Positions 23,604-32,252 of a stretch of DNA of 64,000 nt are shown in pieces. Positions within the stretch are counted from its first letter, which is position 1. Each line of letters opens with the position of its first letter. The translations under genes were made by a program, and so were the position numbers. This DNA is from Cyanobium sp. NS01 (GTDB lineage Bacteria > Cyanobacteriota > Cyanobacteriia > PCC-6307 > Cyanobiaceae). Under the pieces are notes generated by a model, which was not told where the DNA came from, did no database searches, and was given only the letters and a program-made list of their open reading frames with translations. The DNA lies in contig NZ_CP047940.1 of NCBI RefSeq assembly GCF_014280235.1, positions 868,001 to 932,000 on the forward strand, given 5' to 3'.

Positions 23604-25421
23604 TCAGAGCCCGAACTGTCTGCAGATCAGCCAGGGCACCAGCAGCGTCATCAGCAGCGTCAGCGGAAAGCCGTAGCGGGCCACATCGAGAAAGCGGTAG
23701 CGTCCCGGTCCGAACACCATCAGGTTGGTCTGGTAGCCCACCGGGGTGAGGAAGCTCTGGCTGGCCCCGAACAGCACGGCGAAGATGGCGGCCATCGGTG
23801 GCATGCCCAGCCCCAGGGCCAGCTGAGCCGCGATCGGGATCAGCATCGCCACGCTGGCGGCATTGCTCATCACTTCGGTGAGCAGGGTGGTGAAGAGGAA
23901 CACCACCGCCAGGGCCCAGTAGAGCGGCCATGCATCCAGGCCTCGGATCAGTGCCTGGGCCAGAGCCTCCGCCAGACCCGTTTTCTGCAGCGCCACGCTG
24001 AAGCTGGCCAGAGACCCCAGCAGCAGGATCACATCCAGCCGGATCGAGCGCTGCAGCTCCCCTGGCCGCAGGCAGCCGGTGACCACCATGGCCACACTGC
24101 CCAGCAACACAGAGGCCACCAGGGGCAGCACCTGCAGGCTCGGCAGCAGGATCGACAGGCCCACGATGGCCAAGGCCACACGCTTGCGGCTCACGGTGGG
24201 CAGGTCGTCTTCAATCTGCTCCAGCACCACCAGATCGTTGCCGGCCAGCAGACCGCGGATGGCATCCTGTGGTCCCTGCAGCAGGAGCACATCGCCCTCC
24301 TGCAACTGGGCCTTGCCCAGGCGTTCCCGCACCACGGCGCTGCCGCGGCGCAGGGCCAGCACGGTGGCGTTGTAGCGCTGACGGAAGCGCAGATCGCGCA
24401 GGCAGCTTCCCGCCAGGGCCGAGCCTGCCGGCAGCAGGGCCTCCACCATCCGCTGGCTGTTCTGGGCGTCGGGAATCGGAGGGCTGGAGGCCCCCTCCTC
24501 CGGCGTGGGCGCAAGCACCACCGTGTGCTCCTGCTGCAGCCGCAGCAGGTCGTTGCGGGTGCAGCGCAGCACCAGCCGATCGCCCAGCTCCAGGCGCCGG
24601 TCGGCCAGGGGCGGCTGAAAACGCTCCTGATCCCGGTGCAGCTCCAGCACGTCCACATCGAAGCGTCGCTGCAGCCGGCTGCCAAGGAGCGACTGGCCCA
24701 CCAGCTCCGAACCCCTCGGAATCTCCACCTCGGTGATGTAACCGCTGCGGGCGAAGCCCCGGGCCAGATCGGTGTCGTCGTTGCCGCGATCCGGCAGGAA
24801 GCGATCCGAGAGCAGCACCATGGCCAGGCTGCCCGCCATCCACACGCCCAGGCCGATGGGCGTGAATGTGAACAGCTCGAAGCCGCCGTAACCCAGTGTG
24901 TTGCTCACCTCGCTGGCCAGCAAGTTCACCGAGCTGCCGAGCAGCGTCAGGGTTCCGCCCAGAACCGTGGCGAAGGAGAGGGGCAGCAGCACCTTGGAGG
25001 GGGCAATCCGGCGCTTGTGGCACCAGCTCTCGATCACCGGCAGCAATGAGGCCACGATCGGCGTGTTCGGCACAAAGGCCGAGACCGGTCCAACCACCCC
25101 AGCCAGCAGCAGGATCATGCGCCTGGGGCTGCGCACGGCATCGGAGCCGATCAGTCCCCGGAGCCGGTCCAGGCCACCCGAGCGGAACAGGCCGGCCGAG
25201 AGGGCGAACAGGCCCACCAGGGTGAGCAGGGCCGGGCTGCCGAAGCCCTCCAGGGCCTCGGCCGGCTTCAGCACCCCCAGGGCCATCAGCAGCCCCACGG
25301 CCAGCAGGCCGGTGACTTCCGCCGGAATCCAGCTGCCGATGAACAGCACCACCGACAGCACCATCACCGCCAGGGTGATCAGGGCCTGGGGGGCGAGAAC
25401 GGCCTCTAGCAGGGGGGGCAA
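23604..25421 (-). CDS. SLC13-type permease with two TrkA-C (RCK_C) domains
   Basis: 605 residues. About five helices lie in the N-terminal half, with PNTPIVASLLPVIESW. Two cytoplasmic RCK_C modules follow (about 210-290 and 305-390: LVGQSLLGSRL, LAGSCLRDLRFRQRY and GDVLLLQGP). The C-terminal helices carry SNAASVAMLIPIAAQL and the TPVGYQTNLMVFGPG motif, matching cyanobacterial SLC13/DASS anion:Na+ symporters, some of which move sulphate. The substrate is not certain. No ATG exists near the start; TTG 25421 is used. It lies 58 bp downstream of ktrA on the same strand. Confidence 0.85.
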   Translation of the reverse strand: MPPLLEAVLAPQALITLAVMVLSVVLFIGSWIPAEVTGLLAVGLLMALGVLKPAEALEGFGSPALLTLVGLFALSAGLFRSGGLDRLRGLIGSDAVRSPRRMILLLAGVVGPVSAFVPNTPIVASLLPVIESWCHKRRIAPSKVLLPLSFATVLGGTLTLLGSSVNLLASEVSNTLGYGGFELFTFTPIGLGVWMAGSLAMVLLSDRFLPDRGNDDTDLARGFARSGYITEVEIPRGSELVGQSLLGSRLQRRFDVDVLELHRDQERFQPPLADRRLELGDRLVLRCTRNDLLRLQQEHTVVLAPTPEEGASSPPIPDAQNSQRMVEALLPAGSALAGSCLRDLRFRQRYNATVLALRRGSAVVRERLGKAQLQEGDVLLLQGPQDAIRGLLAGNDLVVLEQIEDDLPTVSRKRVALAIVGLSILLPSLQVLPLVASVLLGSVAMVVTGCLRPGELQRSIRLDVILLLGSLASFSVALQKTGLAEALAQALIRGLDAWPLYWALAVVFLFTTLLTEVMSNAASVAMLIPIAAQLALGLGMPPMAAIFAVLFGASQSFLTPVGYQTNLMVFGPGRYRFLDVARYGFPLTLLMTLLVPWLICRQFGL

Positions 25422-25479
25422 AGGCCAGGCGCCGACGCCGCCTGAATGTAGGGGCTTCGCTGCCGCGGCCCCCTGGGGG

Positions 25480-26184
25480 TCAGCTCCCCGGCAGCTCGGC
25501 CAGATCCTCTGTGGCGCCCATCACCACCAGCAGTTCCCCCTTCTGCAGCACATGGGAGGCGGGGGGATTCACGGTGAGCTGGTTGTCCGGCCCGGCGGCC
25601 AGCACACTCACGTTGAAGTTCTTGCGCAGGTTGAGATCCCGCAGCGACTGACCGATGAACGGTCCGGGAACCCGGATCTCCTCGATGCTGTTGCGGTCGT
25701 CGAGCCGAAGCCGGTCCAGCAGGTTGGGGCGCACCAGCTCAAGCCCCAGCCGCTGGCCCTGCATCTTGGAGGGGAAGATCACCCGGTCGGCACCGACCCG
25801 CTGCAGCATCTTCATGTGCAGGTCGTTGGTGGCCCTTGCGATCACCTGCTTCACCTGGCTGCCTGTGCTGTCTTTGGCGATCAGGGTGGCGGTGACACTC
25901 ACCTCGATCGGTTCACTCATGGCCACCACCACCGTGGTGACATCGAGCACCCCCGCGGCCCGCAGGGCCTCTTCATCGGTGCTCTCCACCTTGCGGGCCG
26001 TGATCGAAGGGTCCTGCCTGTTGATCCGATCCACGGCGGAGGGGTCATTGTCGATCGCCAGCACGTCGGCGCCGCCCTTGCTCAGTTCCAGGCAGAGGGC
26101 CGTGCCGAAGCGCCCGATCCCGATCACCGCGAAGCTGCCCAGGGCCCGGCTCTCGGCTGGATTCCAGTTCCACCAGTTGCTCAT
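25480..26184 (-). CDS. ktrA: KtrA-type regulatory subunit of K+ uptake
   Basis: 234 residues. An RCK_N Rossmann domain (about 15-140) with the nucleotide motif VIGIGRFGTAL and the acidic end of beta2 (AIDND) is followed by an RCK_C domain (about 150-230). It binds ATP/ADP and gates the membrane partner KtrB, encoded 72 bp upstream on the same strand. In cyanobacteria Ktr uptake is Na+-dependent and needed under osmotic shift. A third subunit (KtrE) is not seen here. Confidence 0.92.
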   Translation of the reverse strand: MSNWWNWNPAESRALGSFAVIGIGRFGTALCLELSKGGADVLAIDNDPSAVDRINRQDPSITARKVESTDEEALRAAGVLDVTTVVVAMSEPIEVSVTATLIAKDSTGSQVKQVIARATNDLHMKMLQRVGADRVIFPSKMQGQRLGLELVRPNLLDRLRLDDRNSIEEIRVPGPFIGQSLRDLNLRKNFNVSVLAAGPDNQLTVNPPASHVLQKGELLVVMGATEDLAELPGS

Positions 26185-26256
26185 GGTTGCCGGGAGTCGC
26201 GCGGGGCCAGATGAGTGGATCCTCGCTCAAGGCCCGACCCTGGCCCGTCGCCTGCC

Positions 26257-27699
26257 TCAGATGTAGAGGTCTTCGCGGGGGTAGCCCACCCGCGGCTGGC
26301 GGCGGCTTCCATACAGCGCCGAGAGCAGCAGCAGGATGCCCAGCCGACCCACAAACATTCCCACCATCAGCACCAGCTGGCCCCAGCGGTTCAGCTGGGC
26401 CGTGACGCCCAGATCGAGCCCCACGGTGGCGAAGGCGGACATGCAGGTGAACAGCTTTTCGAGAAAGTTGAAGCTGTTGGCTCCTTCCGCTCCACTCGCC
26501 GTGGGTCCCAGGCCCAGCAGCAGGGCCATCAGCAACACGAAAATCAGCGAGGCGATCGTGACCCCGATGGCTCGCATCACCACCCGATCAGGAATCTGGC
26601 GGTTGTGAATCACCACCTCTTCTTTCCCCTGCAGGGTGGAGCGGGTGGTGGCCATCAAGGTGGCAAAGGTGGTGGTCTTGATGCCACCGCCGGTGCCGCC
26701 CGGACTGGCGCCGATGAACATCAGCACGATCACCAGCAGCAAGCCGGCGTCGGAGATCGTTTCCACCGAGAGGGGCAATGTGGAGAACCCCGCTGTGCGG
26801 GTGCTGATCGACTGGAACAGGGAGACCTGAAGCCGCTGCAGCCCACCGAGCGATTGGACAACGCCCCCCGTGGCGAAGGATTCGGTGAACACCAGGCCCA
26901 GGGTGCCGAACAGCACCAGCAGCAGGGTGGAGCGCAGCACGAGGCGTGTGTGCAGGCTGAGTCGGCGCATGCCACGCCAGGTGGCGCGGTTGGCCCAAAG
27001 GTCATTCATCACCCGCCAGCCGATTCCCCCCACCACGATCATCGTGGCGATCACACCATTCACCACGGCGTTGTCGCGGTAGCGCTCCAGGCTGCTGCTC
27101 CACAGCCCGAAGCCCGCATTGTTGTAGGCGCTGATGGCATGGAAGAGCGAGGCCCAGAACCGCTCCAGCGGGTTGGCGATGTCGGTGAAGCCAAAGCTGT
27201 AAAGCAGCACGGTGCCCAGACCCATCACCCAGCAGCCCGCCACCAGGATGCTGTTGAAGGTGGGGCCGATCCCGCCCACGCCGAATTCATCGAGGGCACG
27301 GCCCTTGTCAAGACGGGAGCGCAGCCCGGAGTGGCCCTGCACGAAACCCTGCAGGAAGGTTGTGATGGCCATCAAGCCCAGCCCGCCGGTGATGATCAGG
27401 CCCGCCAGGGCCACCTGCCCCAGCAGGGTGAGGTCGGTGCCGATGTCGATCACCGTCAGCCCCGTGACCGTGATGGCGGAGGTCACGGTGAAGAGCGCTT
27501 CCCACAGCCCCACCTCGGGCGAGGAGCAGAGCGGACTGGAGATCACCAGGGTGCCGGCTGCGATCACCAGAGCGCCGGTGACCACCGCAAACTGAGGCAC
27601 GGTGAGGGCGTGGCGCCAGCGTTTCAGGGCCTCCCAGGGGCCGGTGCGAGCGTTGCGGCGCAGATGGCTGTCTTGCAGGGCGATGTCAGGGGGCGGCAT
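26257..27699 (-). CDS. ktrB: KtrB-type K+ translocating subunit (Trk/Ktr/HKT superfamily)
   Basis: About 480 residues with four membrane-pore-membrane repeats. Each pore loop holds a selectivity-filter glycine: SAITVTGLTV, SAYNNAGFGLW, STRTAGFSTL and SAFATVGLDLG. Such Gly residues in all four loops indicate K+ selectivity. ATG 27699 is chosen. GTG 27744 would add 15 odd residues and leave only 10 bp to the divergent dedA remnant. The gene pairs with ktrA just downstream. Confidence 0.93.
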   Translation of the reverse strand: MPPPDIALQDSHLRRNARTGPWEALKRWRHALTVPQFAVVTGALVIAAGTLVISSPLCSSPEVGLWEALFTVTSAITVTGLTVIDIGTDLTLLGQVALAGLIITGGLGLMAITTFLQGFVQGHSGLRSRLDKGRALDEFGVGGIGPTFNSILVAGCWVMGLGTVLLYSFGFTDIANPLERFWASLFHAISAYNNAGFGLWSSSLERYRDNAVVNGVIATMIVVGGIGWRVMNDLWANRATWRGMRRLSLHTRLVLRSTLLLVLFGTLGLVFTESFATGGVVQSLGGLQRLQVSLFQSISTRTAGFSTLPLSVETISDAGLLLVIVLMFIGASPGGTGGGIKTTTFATLMATTRSTLQGKEEVVIHNRQIPDRVVMRAIGVTIASLIFVLLMALLLGLGPTASGAEGANSFNFLEKLFTCMSAFATVGLDLGVTAQLNRWGQLVLMVGMFVGRLGILLLLSALYGSRRQPRVGYPREDLYI

Positions 27700-27754
27700 C
27701 GCCGCAGGGTCCAGGCCGGAGCCGCTTAACCTAAACCCCCTCACACCCTGGCTT

Positions 27755-28269
27755 TTGCCCCCGCTGCTGGCCTGGTTTCCCGATCTCCCCCAGCTGATCG
27801 ACCGGGCCGCCCAGCTGGATCCCTGGCACGGCTACGGCGCCATCGCCCTGGCCATGCTGCTGGAAAACCTGATCCCGCCCATCCCCTCGGAGGTGATCCT
27901 GCCCCTGGCGGGTTATGGCGTGGCCCGAGGTGATCTGGTATCTGGTGGGTCGGCTGGTGCCGCGGCCGCGGTTGGAGGGATGGCTGGAACGCCATGGCGG
28001 CTGGGATGCGCACGCTGATCTCGGTTCCCGCCGGCCTCGAGCGGATGCCCCAGTGGCCTTTCCTGGCCTGGACCACTGCAGGAAGCCTGATCTGGAGTTT
28101 CGCCCTGATCCTGGCCCGCCGTCTGCTTGGGCAGCAGTATTCCCTGGTGGCCGAGCGCTTGGAGCCCTATGGGCAGATGCTGCGCGTGCTGCTGCTGGCC
28201 ACCCTGCTGCTGGGGCTGGGGGTGATCGGGACGCGCCTGTTGGCCCAGCCGCAGCGACGGCAATCCTGA
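27755..28269 (+). pseudogene. broken DedA-family membrane protein gene
   Basis: DedA pieces occur in three frames in the right order. First, YGAIALAMLLENLIPPIPSE and PLAGYGVARGDL (from about 27755, TTG start, to 27935). Second, WYLVGRLVPRPRLEGWLERH in another frame (to about 28000). Third, MRTLISVPAGLERMPQWPF and the last helices (28006-28269). Family members have about 25 and about 30 more residues at the two joins, so two internal deletions with frame changes fit best. The tail is intact to its stop. The loss looks recent because the remaining pieces still match well. Confidence 0.8.
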
Positions 28270-28742
28270 GCCGGAACCATCCCCCGATTGGATTGGATCA
28301 CCCCTCCTTCTTGAAGCCATAGGACATTCCTTCGCGACGCCTGCCCAGCGGGCAAAGAACCCGCTTAAGGTTTCCTTCGCAACCCCCTACTCCAGCCACT
28401 CGCCATCGCATCAAACCCTTGTTCCTTGAGTTGAGCTGCTCTTGACGAGGCTCAATCACCATTTCCCGCACGGCCTGGGCAGTCGCTCGCCACGGCCATC
28501 CACGTGTGCCTGATGGCACCACTCCTGGTTCTTCTGGATCTCAGGATTGTGGCCGTTCTTCCCCTGATTCAGCTTGCTGGCTTCTCCCCGGGGCATCATT
28601 AAGTTGGCAGATTGCTTCCGAGCTATCAGTCCATCAATGTCCCAATCGCTGCCAAGGTCTTCAGGGCCCTTAGTTCAGGACCCGTAGTTTCATCCTCTCA
28701 CTGACGTTCTCCCGTTCAGATGCCACCGGAATTGTCGTCATC
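28270..28742 (+). promoter_or_regulatory. leader/promoter region of the ndhF3-ndhD3-cupA-cupS operon
   Basis: 473 bp without a supported gene and visibly richer in A+T than its surroundings. It holds a small hairpin (AGCGGG / CCCGCT at 28347-28365), the 14-bp tandem repeat listed separately, and a TCAATG/ATCAAT-like element near 28633. In other cyanobacteria this operon is controlled by a LysR-type regulator (NdhR/CcmR) that senses carbon status. No perfect consensus site was found. The one open minus-strand frame (28298-28522) has no family signature. Confidence 0.55.
28660..28687 (+). repeat. 14-bp tandem direct repeat upstream of ndhF3
   Basis: TTCAGGGCCCTTAG is followed directly by TTCAGGACCCGTAG, 12 of 14 identical, ending 55 bp before the ndhF3 start codon. 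Two adjacent copies could form a regulator operator or a leader element. Confidence 0.6.
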
Positions 28743-30662
28743 ATGACTGTCGCCTTTCTGGAGACGGCCTGGCTTGTGCCGCTCTATCCACTCGCTGCCG
28801 CTTTCCTCTCCCTCGCCTGGTCACCCGGCGTCATCTGGCGCACCGGACCCCGCCCCTGCGGCTACCTCAACCTGCTGATGGTGAGTGTGGCGTTCTGCCA
28901 TGCCGTGCTGGCACTGCTCGGGCTCCACGCCAGGCAGCTGGCCGTCGACGCGACGGCCCTGGAACCGGTGCGCTTCGGCTGGACCTGGATGGACACGGCA
29001 GGCCTGAAGATCGGCTTCGATGGGCTGATCACCGAGCCAGCCCTGATCGCCATGATCGTGATCACCGGTCTGCATGTGCTCGTGCAGATCTACACCATTG
29101 GCTATTTGGAAATGGATTGGGGCTGGGCTCGTTTCTTCGGCTCGCTCAGCTGCTTCGAAGCCGGCTTGTGTGCCCTCGTGCTCACAGACTCTCTCTTCTT
29201 CAGCTATGTGATTCTCGAGCTGCTCACCTTGGGCACCTACCTCATTGTGGGCACTTGGTACAACCAGTCGCTCGTGGTCAAGGGGGCCCGGGATGCCTTC
29301 CTCACCAAGCGGATCGGAGACCTGATCCTGCTGGCCGGCGTGATCGCCCTGCTGCCGATCACCGGCACCTGGAACTTCCATGGATTGCAGGCCTGGGCCG
29401 AGGCTCAGATCGCCGCCAGCCCCGATGGCCATGTCACCCTGCCACTCAGTGTCACCCTGATCCTGCTGGCCCTGATTGCCGGGCCGATGGGAAAATGTGC
29501 CCAGATTCCCCTGCACCTCTGGCTCGATGAGGCCATGGAGAGCCCCCTGCCCTCCACGGTGCTGCGCAACTCCGTGGTGGTTCTGGGTGGGGCCTGGGTG
29601 CTGTTGCGGCTGCAGCCGCTGCTGGCCCTCAGCCCGCTGGTGGGTTCGGTGCTGGTGGTGGTGGGAGGTTCCACGGCCCTGGTGGGCGCCCTGATTGCCC
29701 TGGCCCAGGTGGATGTGAAGCGAGCGCTCTCCTTCCTGGTGAGCAGCTGGTTGGGCCTCCTGTTTGTTGCGGTCGGTCTGGGCGGCGTTCCCGTGGCCAA
29801 CCACCTGCTGCTCGTCTACCCCCTGCCCATGGCCCTGCTGCTGATGGTGGTGGGCACCGTGCTGGTGAGCAATGTGACCCAGGACCTCACCCAGCTCGGG
29901 GGCCTGTGGAGCCGGCGTCCCCTCACCGGTCTGGCCTTTCTCGTGGGCAGCGCCGGATTGATCGGCCTGCCGCCCTTCGCTGGTTTTTCACCCCTGCGCG
30001 AGTTGCTGGCTCTCACCGCCGGCAGCACCCATCCCGTTCTGCTCTCGGGCGTGGTGCTGCTGAGCAATGGCCTGATCGCCGCCGGATTGATCCGGGTGTT
30101 CGGCCTCATCTGGGGGGGCAGCCCTTCGGCCTTCACCGCTCGTTCGGCTGAGGTTCTCTGGCTGATGGTGCTTCCCACCACCGTGCTGATGGGTCTGGTG
30201 CTGCATCTGCCGATCATCCTGACCAGCAGCGGCGTGTTCGGGCTCTCAGCCCTGCCGGCCTGGGGCCCCATGGCCGTGCCGCTGCTGCTCAGCACCGTGG
30301 CGGGCTGCGGTCTTTCGGCCGTGTTCTATCTGCGCCCGCACCCTCTGGCGAAGCTGCCTGCTGCCATGGGCGGCTTCCAGCGCTGGTTGGCCCACGACAT
30401 GGACACCGAGCGCTTCTATCACCGCACGGTGGTGGCCCTGGTGCTGGCCCTGGCCCGGCTCGGGGCCTGGAGTGATGGACGGGTGGTGGATGGCTTCAGC
30501 ACCGGCACCGGCGCTGCGGCCATGGCCAGCGCCCGCCGGCTCAGCTTCACCACCAGCGGCCGCACTCAGCTCTATGCCCTCACCTTGATCGTCGGCGTGG
30601 TGCTGATGGCCGCCTGGCTGCTGGCCAATCCCACCCCGCTCCTTCCCACGACCCTGCCCTGA
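28743..30662 (+). CDS. ndhF3: NDH-1MS subunit F (NdhF3), inducible CO2 uptake
   Basis: 639-residue antiporter-like membrane subunit with about 15-16 helices. The proton-channel signatures are ELLTLGTYLIVGTWY (conserved Glu), Lys in the KGARDAF and GKCAQIPLHLWLDEAMESP segments (typical LHxWLPDAMExP), and a C-terminal extension with a long amphipathic region. It belongs to the CO2-uptake form of NDH-1 and not the respiratory one. The F3 rather than F4 assignment rests on the order with ndhD3, cupA and above all cupS. Confidence 0.92.
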   Translation: MTVAFLETAWLVPLYPLAAAFLSLAWSPGVIWRTGPRPCGYLNLLMVSVAFCHAVLALLGLHARQLAVDATALEPVRFGWTWMDTAGLKIGFDGLITEPALIAMIVITGLHVLVQIYTIGYLEMDWGWARFFGSLSCFEAGLCALVLTDSLFFSYVILELLTLGTYLIVGTWYNQSLVVKGARDAFLTKRIGDLILLAGVIALLPITGTWNFHGLQAWAEAQIAASPDGHVTLPLSVTLILLALIAGPMGKCAQIPLHLWLDEAMESPLPSTVLRNSVVVLGGAWVLLRLQPLLALSPLVGSVLVVVGGSTALVGALIALAQVDVKRALSFLVSSWLGLLFVAVGLGGVPVANHLLLVYPLPMALLLMVVGTVLVSNVTQDLTQLGGLWSRRPLTGLAFLVGSAGLIGLPPFAGFSPLRELLALTAGSTHPVLLSGVVLLSNGLIAAGLIRVFGLIWGGSPSAFTARSAEVLWLMVLPTTVLMGLVLHLPIILTSSGVFGLSALPAWGPMAVPLLLSTVAGCGLSAVFYLRPHPLAKLPAAMGGFQRWLAHDMDTERFYHRTVVALVLALARLGAWSDGRVVDGFSTGTGAAAMASARRLSFTTSGRTQLYALTLIVGVVLMAAWLLANPTPLLPTTLP

Positions 30663-30671
30663 ATTCCGGCC

Positions 30672-32252
30672 ATGTCGCTGCTCATCCTGTTGCTGTTGGT
30701 GCCCCTGGTCGCCGGCCTTGCGGTGGCCGTGCTGCCCGCCGAGGCAGCCGTTCGGCCCCGCACCCTGGCCCTCGCCGCCGTTTCCGTTCAGCTTCTGCTC
30801 GGGGGTCTGTGCTGGCTGAGTCAGCCGGCCGACCTGGCCCTGGCCTGGCTGCCGAAGCTGGGACTGGCGCTGGAGCTGGGCCTTGACGGCCTGTCCCTGC
30901 CGGTGGTGCTGCTCACCGCTCTGCTCACGATGCTGGTGCTGCTGGCCTCCCCTGCCGATCAGAGTCGGCCGCGGCTCTACGTGAGCCTGCTGCTGGCCAC
31001 CAACCTCGGTCTGGTGGGAGCCTTCCTGTCCCAGAACGCCCTGCTGTTTCTGCTCGCCTTCGAACTGGTGCTCATCCCCACCACCCTGCTGGTGGCGATC
31101 TGGGGACGGGCCAATGGCCGCGGAGCCGCCATTCGCTATCTGATGTACGGGGCGGTGTCCGGCCTGGCCCTGCTGGCCGCGGTGCTCGCCTTCGGTTGGC
31201 TGGCCCAGCCTGGGGCTGATGCCGCCGCCGGCATGACGCTGTTCAGTTTCCAGACCCTCGCCAACGCCAGCTTCAGTCCATCGGCGGGCCATTGGATCCT
31301 GGGCCTGCTGCTTTTGAGCTTCGGCCTCAAGCTGCCGATCGTGCCCCTGCATGGCTGGCAGCCAATCACCTACGCCGAGGCACCGATCCCTGTGGTGATG
31401 CTGCTCAGCGGCTCAGTGTCGAAGCTGGGGGCCTATGGCCTGCTGCGCTTCGGCGTGGGTCTGCTGCCGGATGCGTGGGCCAGCTTCTCGCCCTGGATTG
31501 CGGCGGCGGCAGCCGTGAGCGCGGTGTACGGCGCCCTCAACGCCATTGCCCAGACCGACATCCGCCGTGTGATGGCCTACAGCGCCCTGGGCCACATGGG
31601 ACTGCTCACCCTGGCCCTGGCCGCCGCCACGCCGATGAGCCTGCAGGGCGCCGTGGCTCAGGTGCTGGCCCAGGGGTTGATCACGGCCCTGCTGTTCTCC
31701 TGTGTGGGGCTGATCGAACGCAAGACGGGCACCACCTCCATCCCTGAACTCTCGGGCCTGATGAACCCGATTCGCGGCCTGCCGTTCACCACGGGCATGC
31801 TGTTGATTGCCCTGATGGCTGCCGCCGGTATTCCTGGACTGGCGGGCTTTCCGGCTGAGTTGCTGGTGTTTGAAGGCAGCTGGGTCACCTTCCCCAGGGC
31901 CACGCTGGTGTGCCTTGTGGCTTCCGGGTTCACCGCCGTCTACGCGGTGCGGCTGTTCAACCGTGTGGGCTTTGGACGTCTGGACAATGACCGCGCCGAC
32001 TGGCTGGCCACGACATGGGCTGAGCGGGCTCCGGCGATCGTGCTTTCAGCCCTGGTTCTGTTTGCTGGACTCCGCCCGGCCCTGTTGACCGGATGGAGTG
32101 AATCCACCACGGCCTTTCTGGCCCTGAGACAGTCCACAGGCACCACCTCCACCCTGCTCTCCCGGTCGACGGCGACAGCAGCCGCCATTGCCGCTGCCCT
32201 ACCTCCAGCCCCTGCCTTTCCCTCTGCCGCCACCAAGGAGCTCCTGGCATGA
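30672..32252 (+). CDS. ndhD3: NDH-1MS subunit D (NdhD3)
   Basis: 526-residue antiporter-like subunit with about 14 helices. Marks are LLAFELVLIPTTLLVAIWG (conserved Glu), LLLSFGLKLPIVPLHGWQPITYAEAP (split motif: GLKLPIVPLHGW), and DIRRVMAYSALGHMG. It pumps protons and contacts CupA in the CO2-hydrating module. It begins 9 bp after ndhF3, and its stop overlaps cupA by 4 nt. The last 60 residues are Ala/Thr/Pro-rich and unlike the family, perhaps a lineage extension. Confidence 0.93.
   Translation: MSLLILLLLVPLVAGLAVAVLPAEAAVRPRTLALAAVSVQLLLGGLCWLSQPADLALAWLPKLGLALELGLDGLSLPVVLLTALLTMLVLLASPADQSRPRLYVSLLLATNLGLVGAFLSQNALLFLLAFELVLIPTTLLVAIWGRANGRGAAIRYLMYGAVSGLALLAAVLAFGWLAQPGADAAAGMTLFSFQTLANASFSPSAGHWILGLLLLSFGLKLPIVPLHGWQPITYAEAPIPVVMLLSGSVSKLGAYGLLRFGVGLLPDAWASFSPWIAAAAAVSAVYGALNAIAQTDIRRVMAYSALGHMGLLTLALAAATPMSLQGAVAQVLAQGLITALLFSCVGLIERKTGTTSIPELSGLMNPIRGLPFTTGMLLIALMAAAGIPGLAGFPAELLVFEGSWVTFPRATLVCLVASGFTAVYAVRLFNRVGFGRLDNDRADWLATTWAERAPAIVLSALVLFAGLRPALLTGWSESTTAFLALRQSTGTTSTLLSRSTATAAAIAAALPPAPAFPSAATKELLA

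Noticed and set aside
28298-28522. 74-codon minus-strand ORF in the leader of ndhF3
   Set aside because: No family signature, odd composition and no ribosome binding site; the region is better explained as a long regulatory leader.
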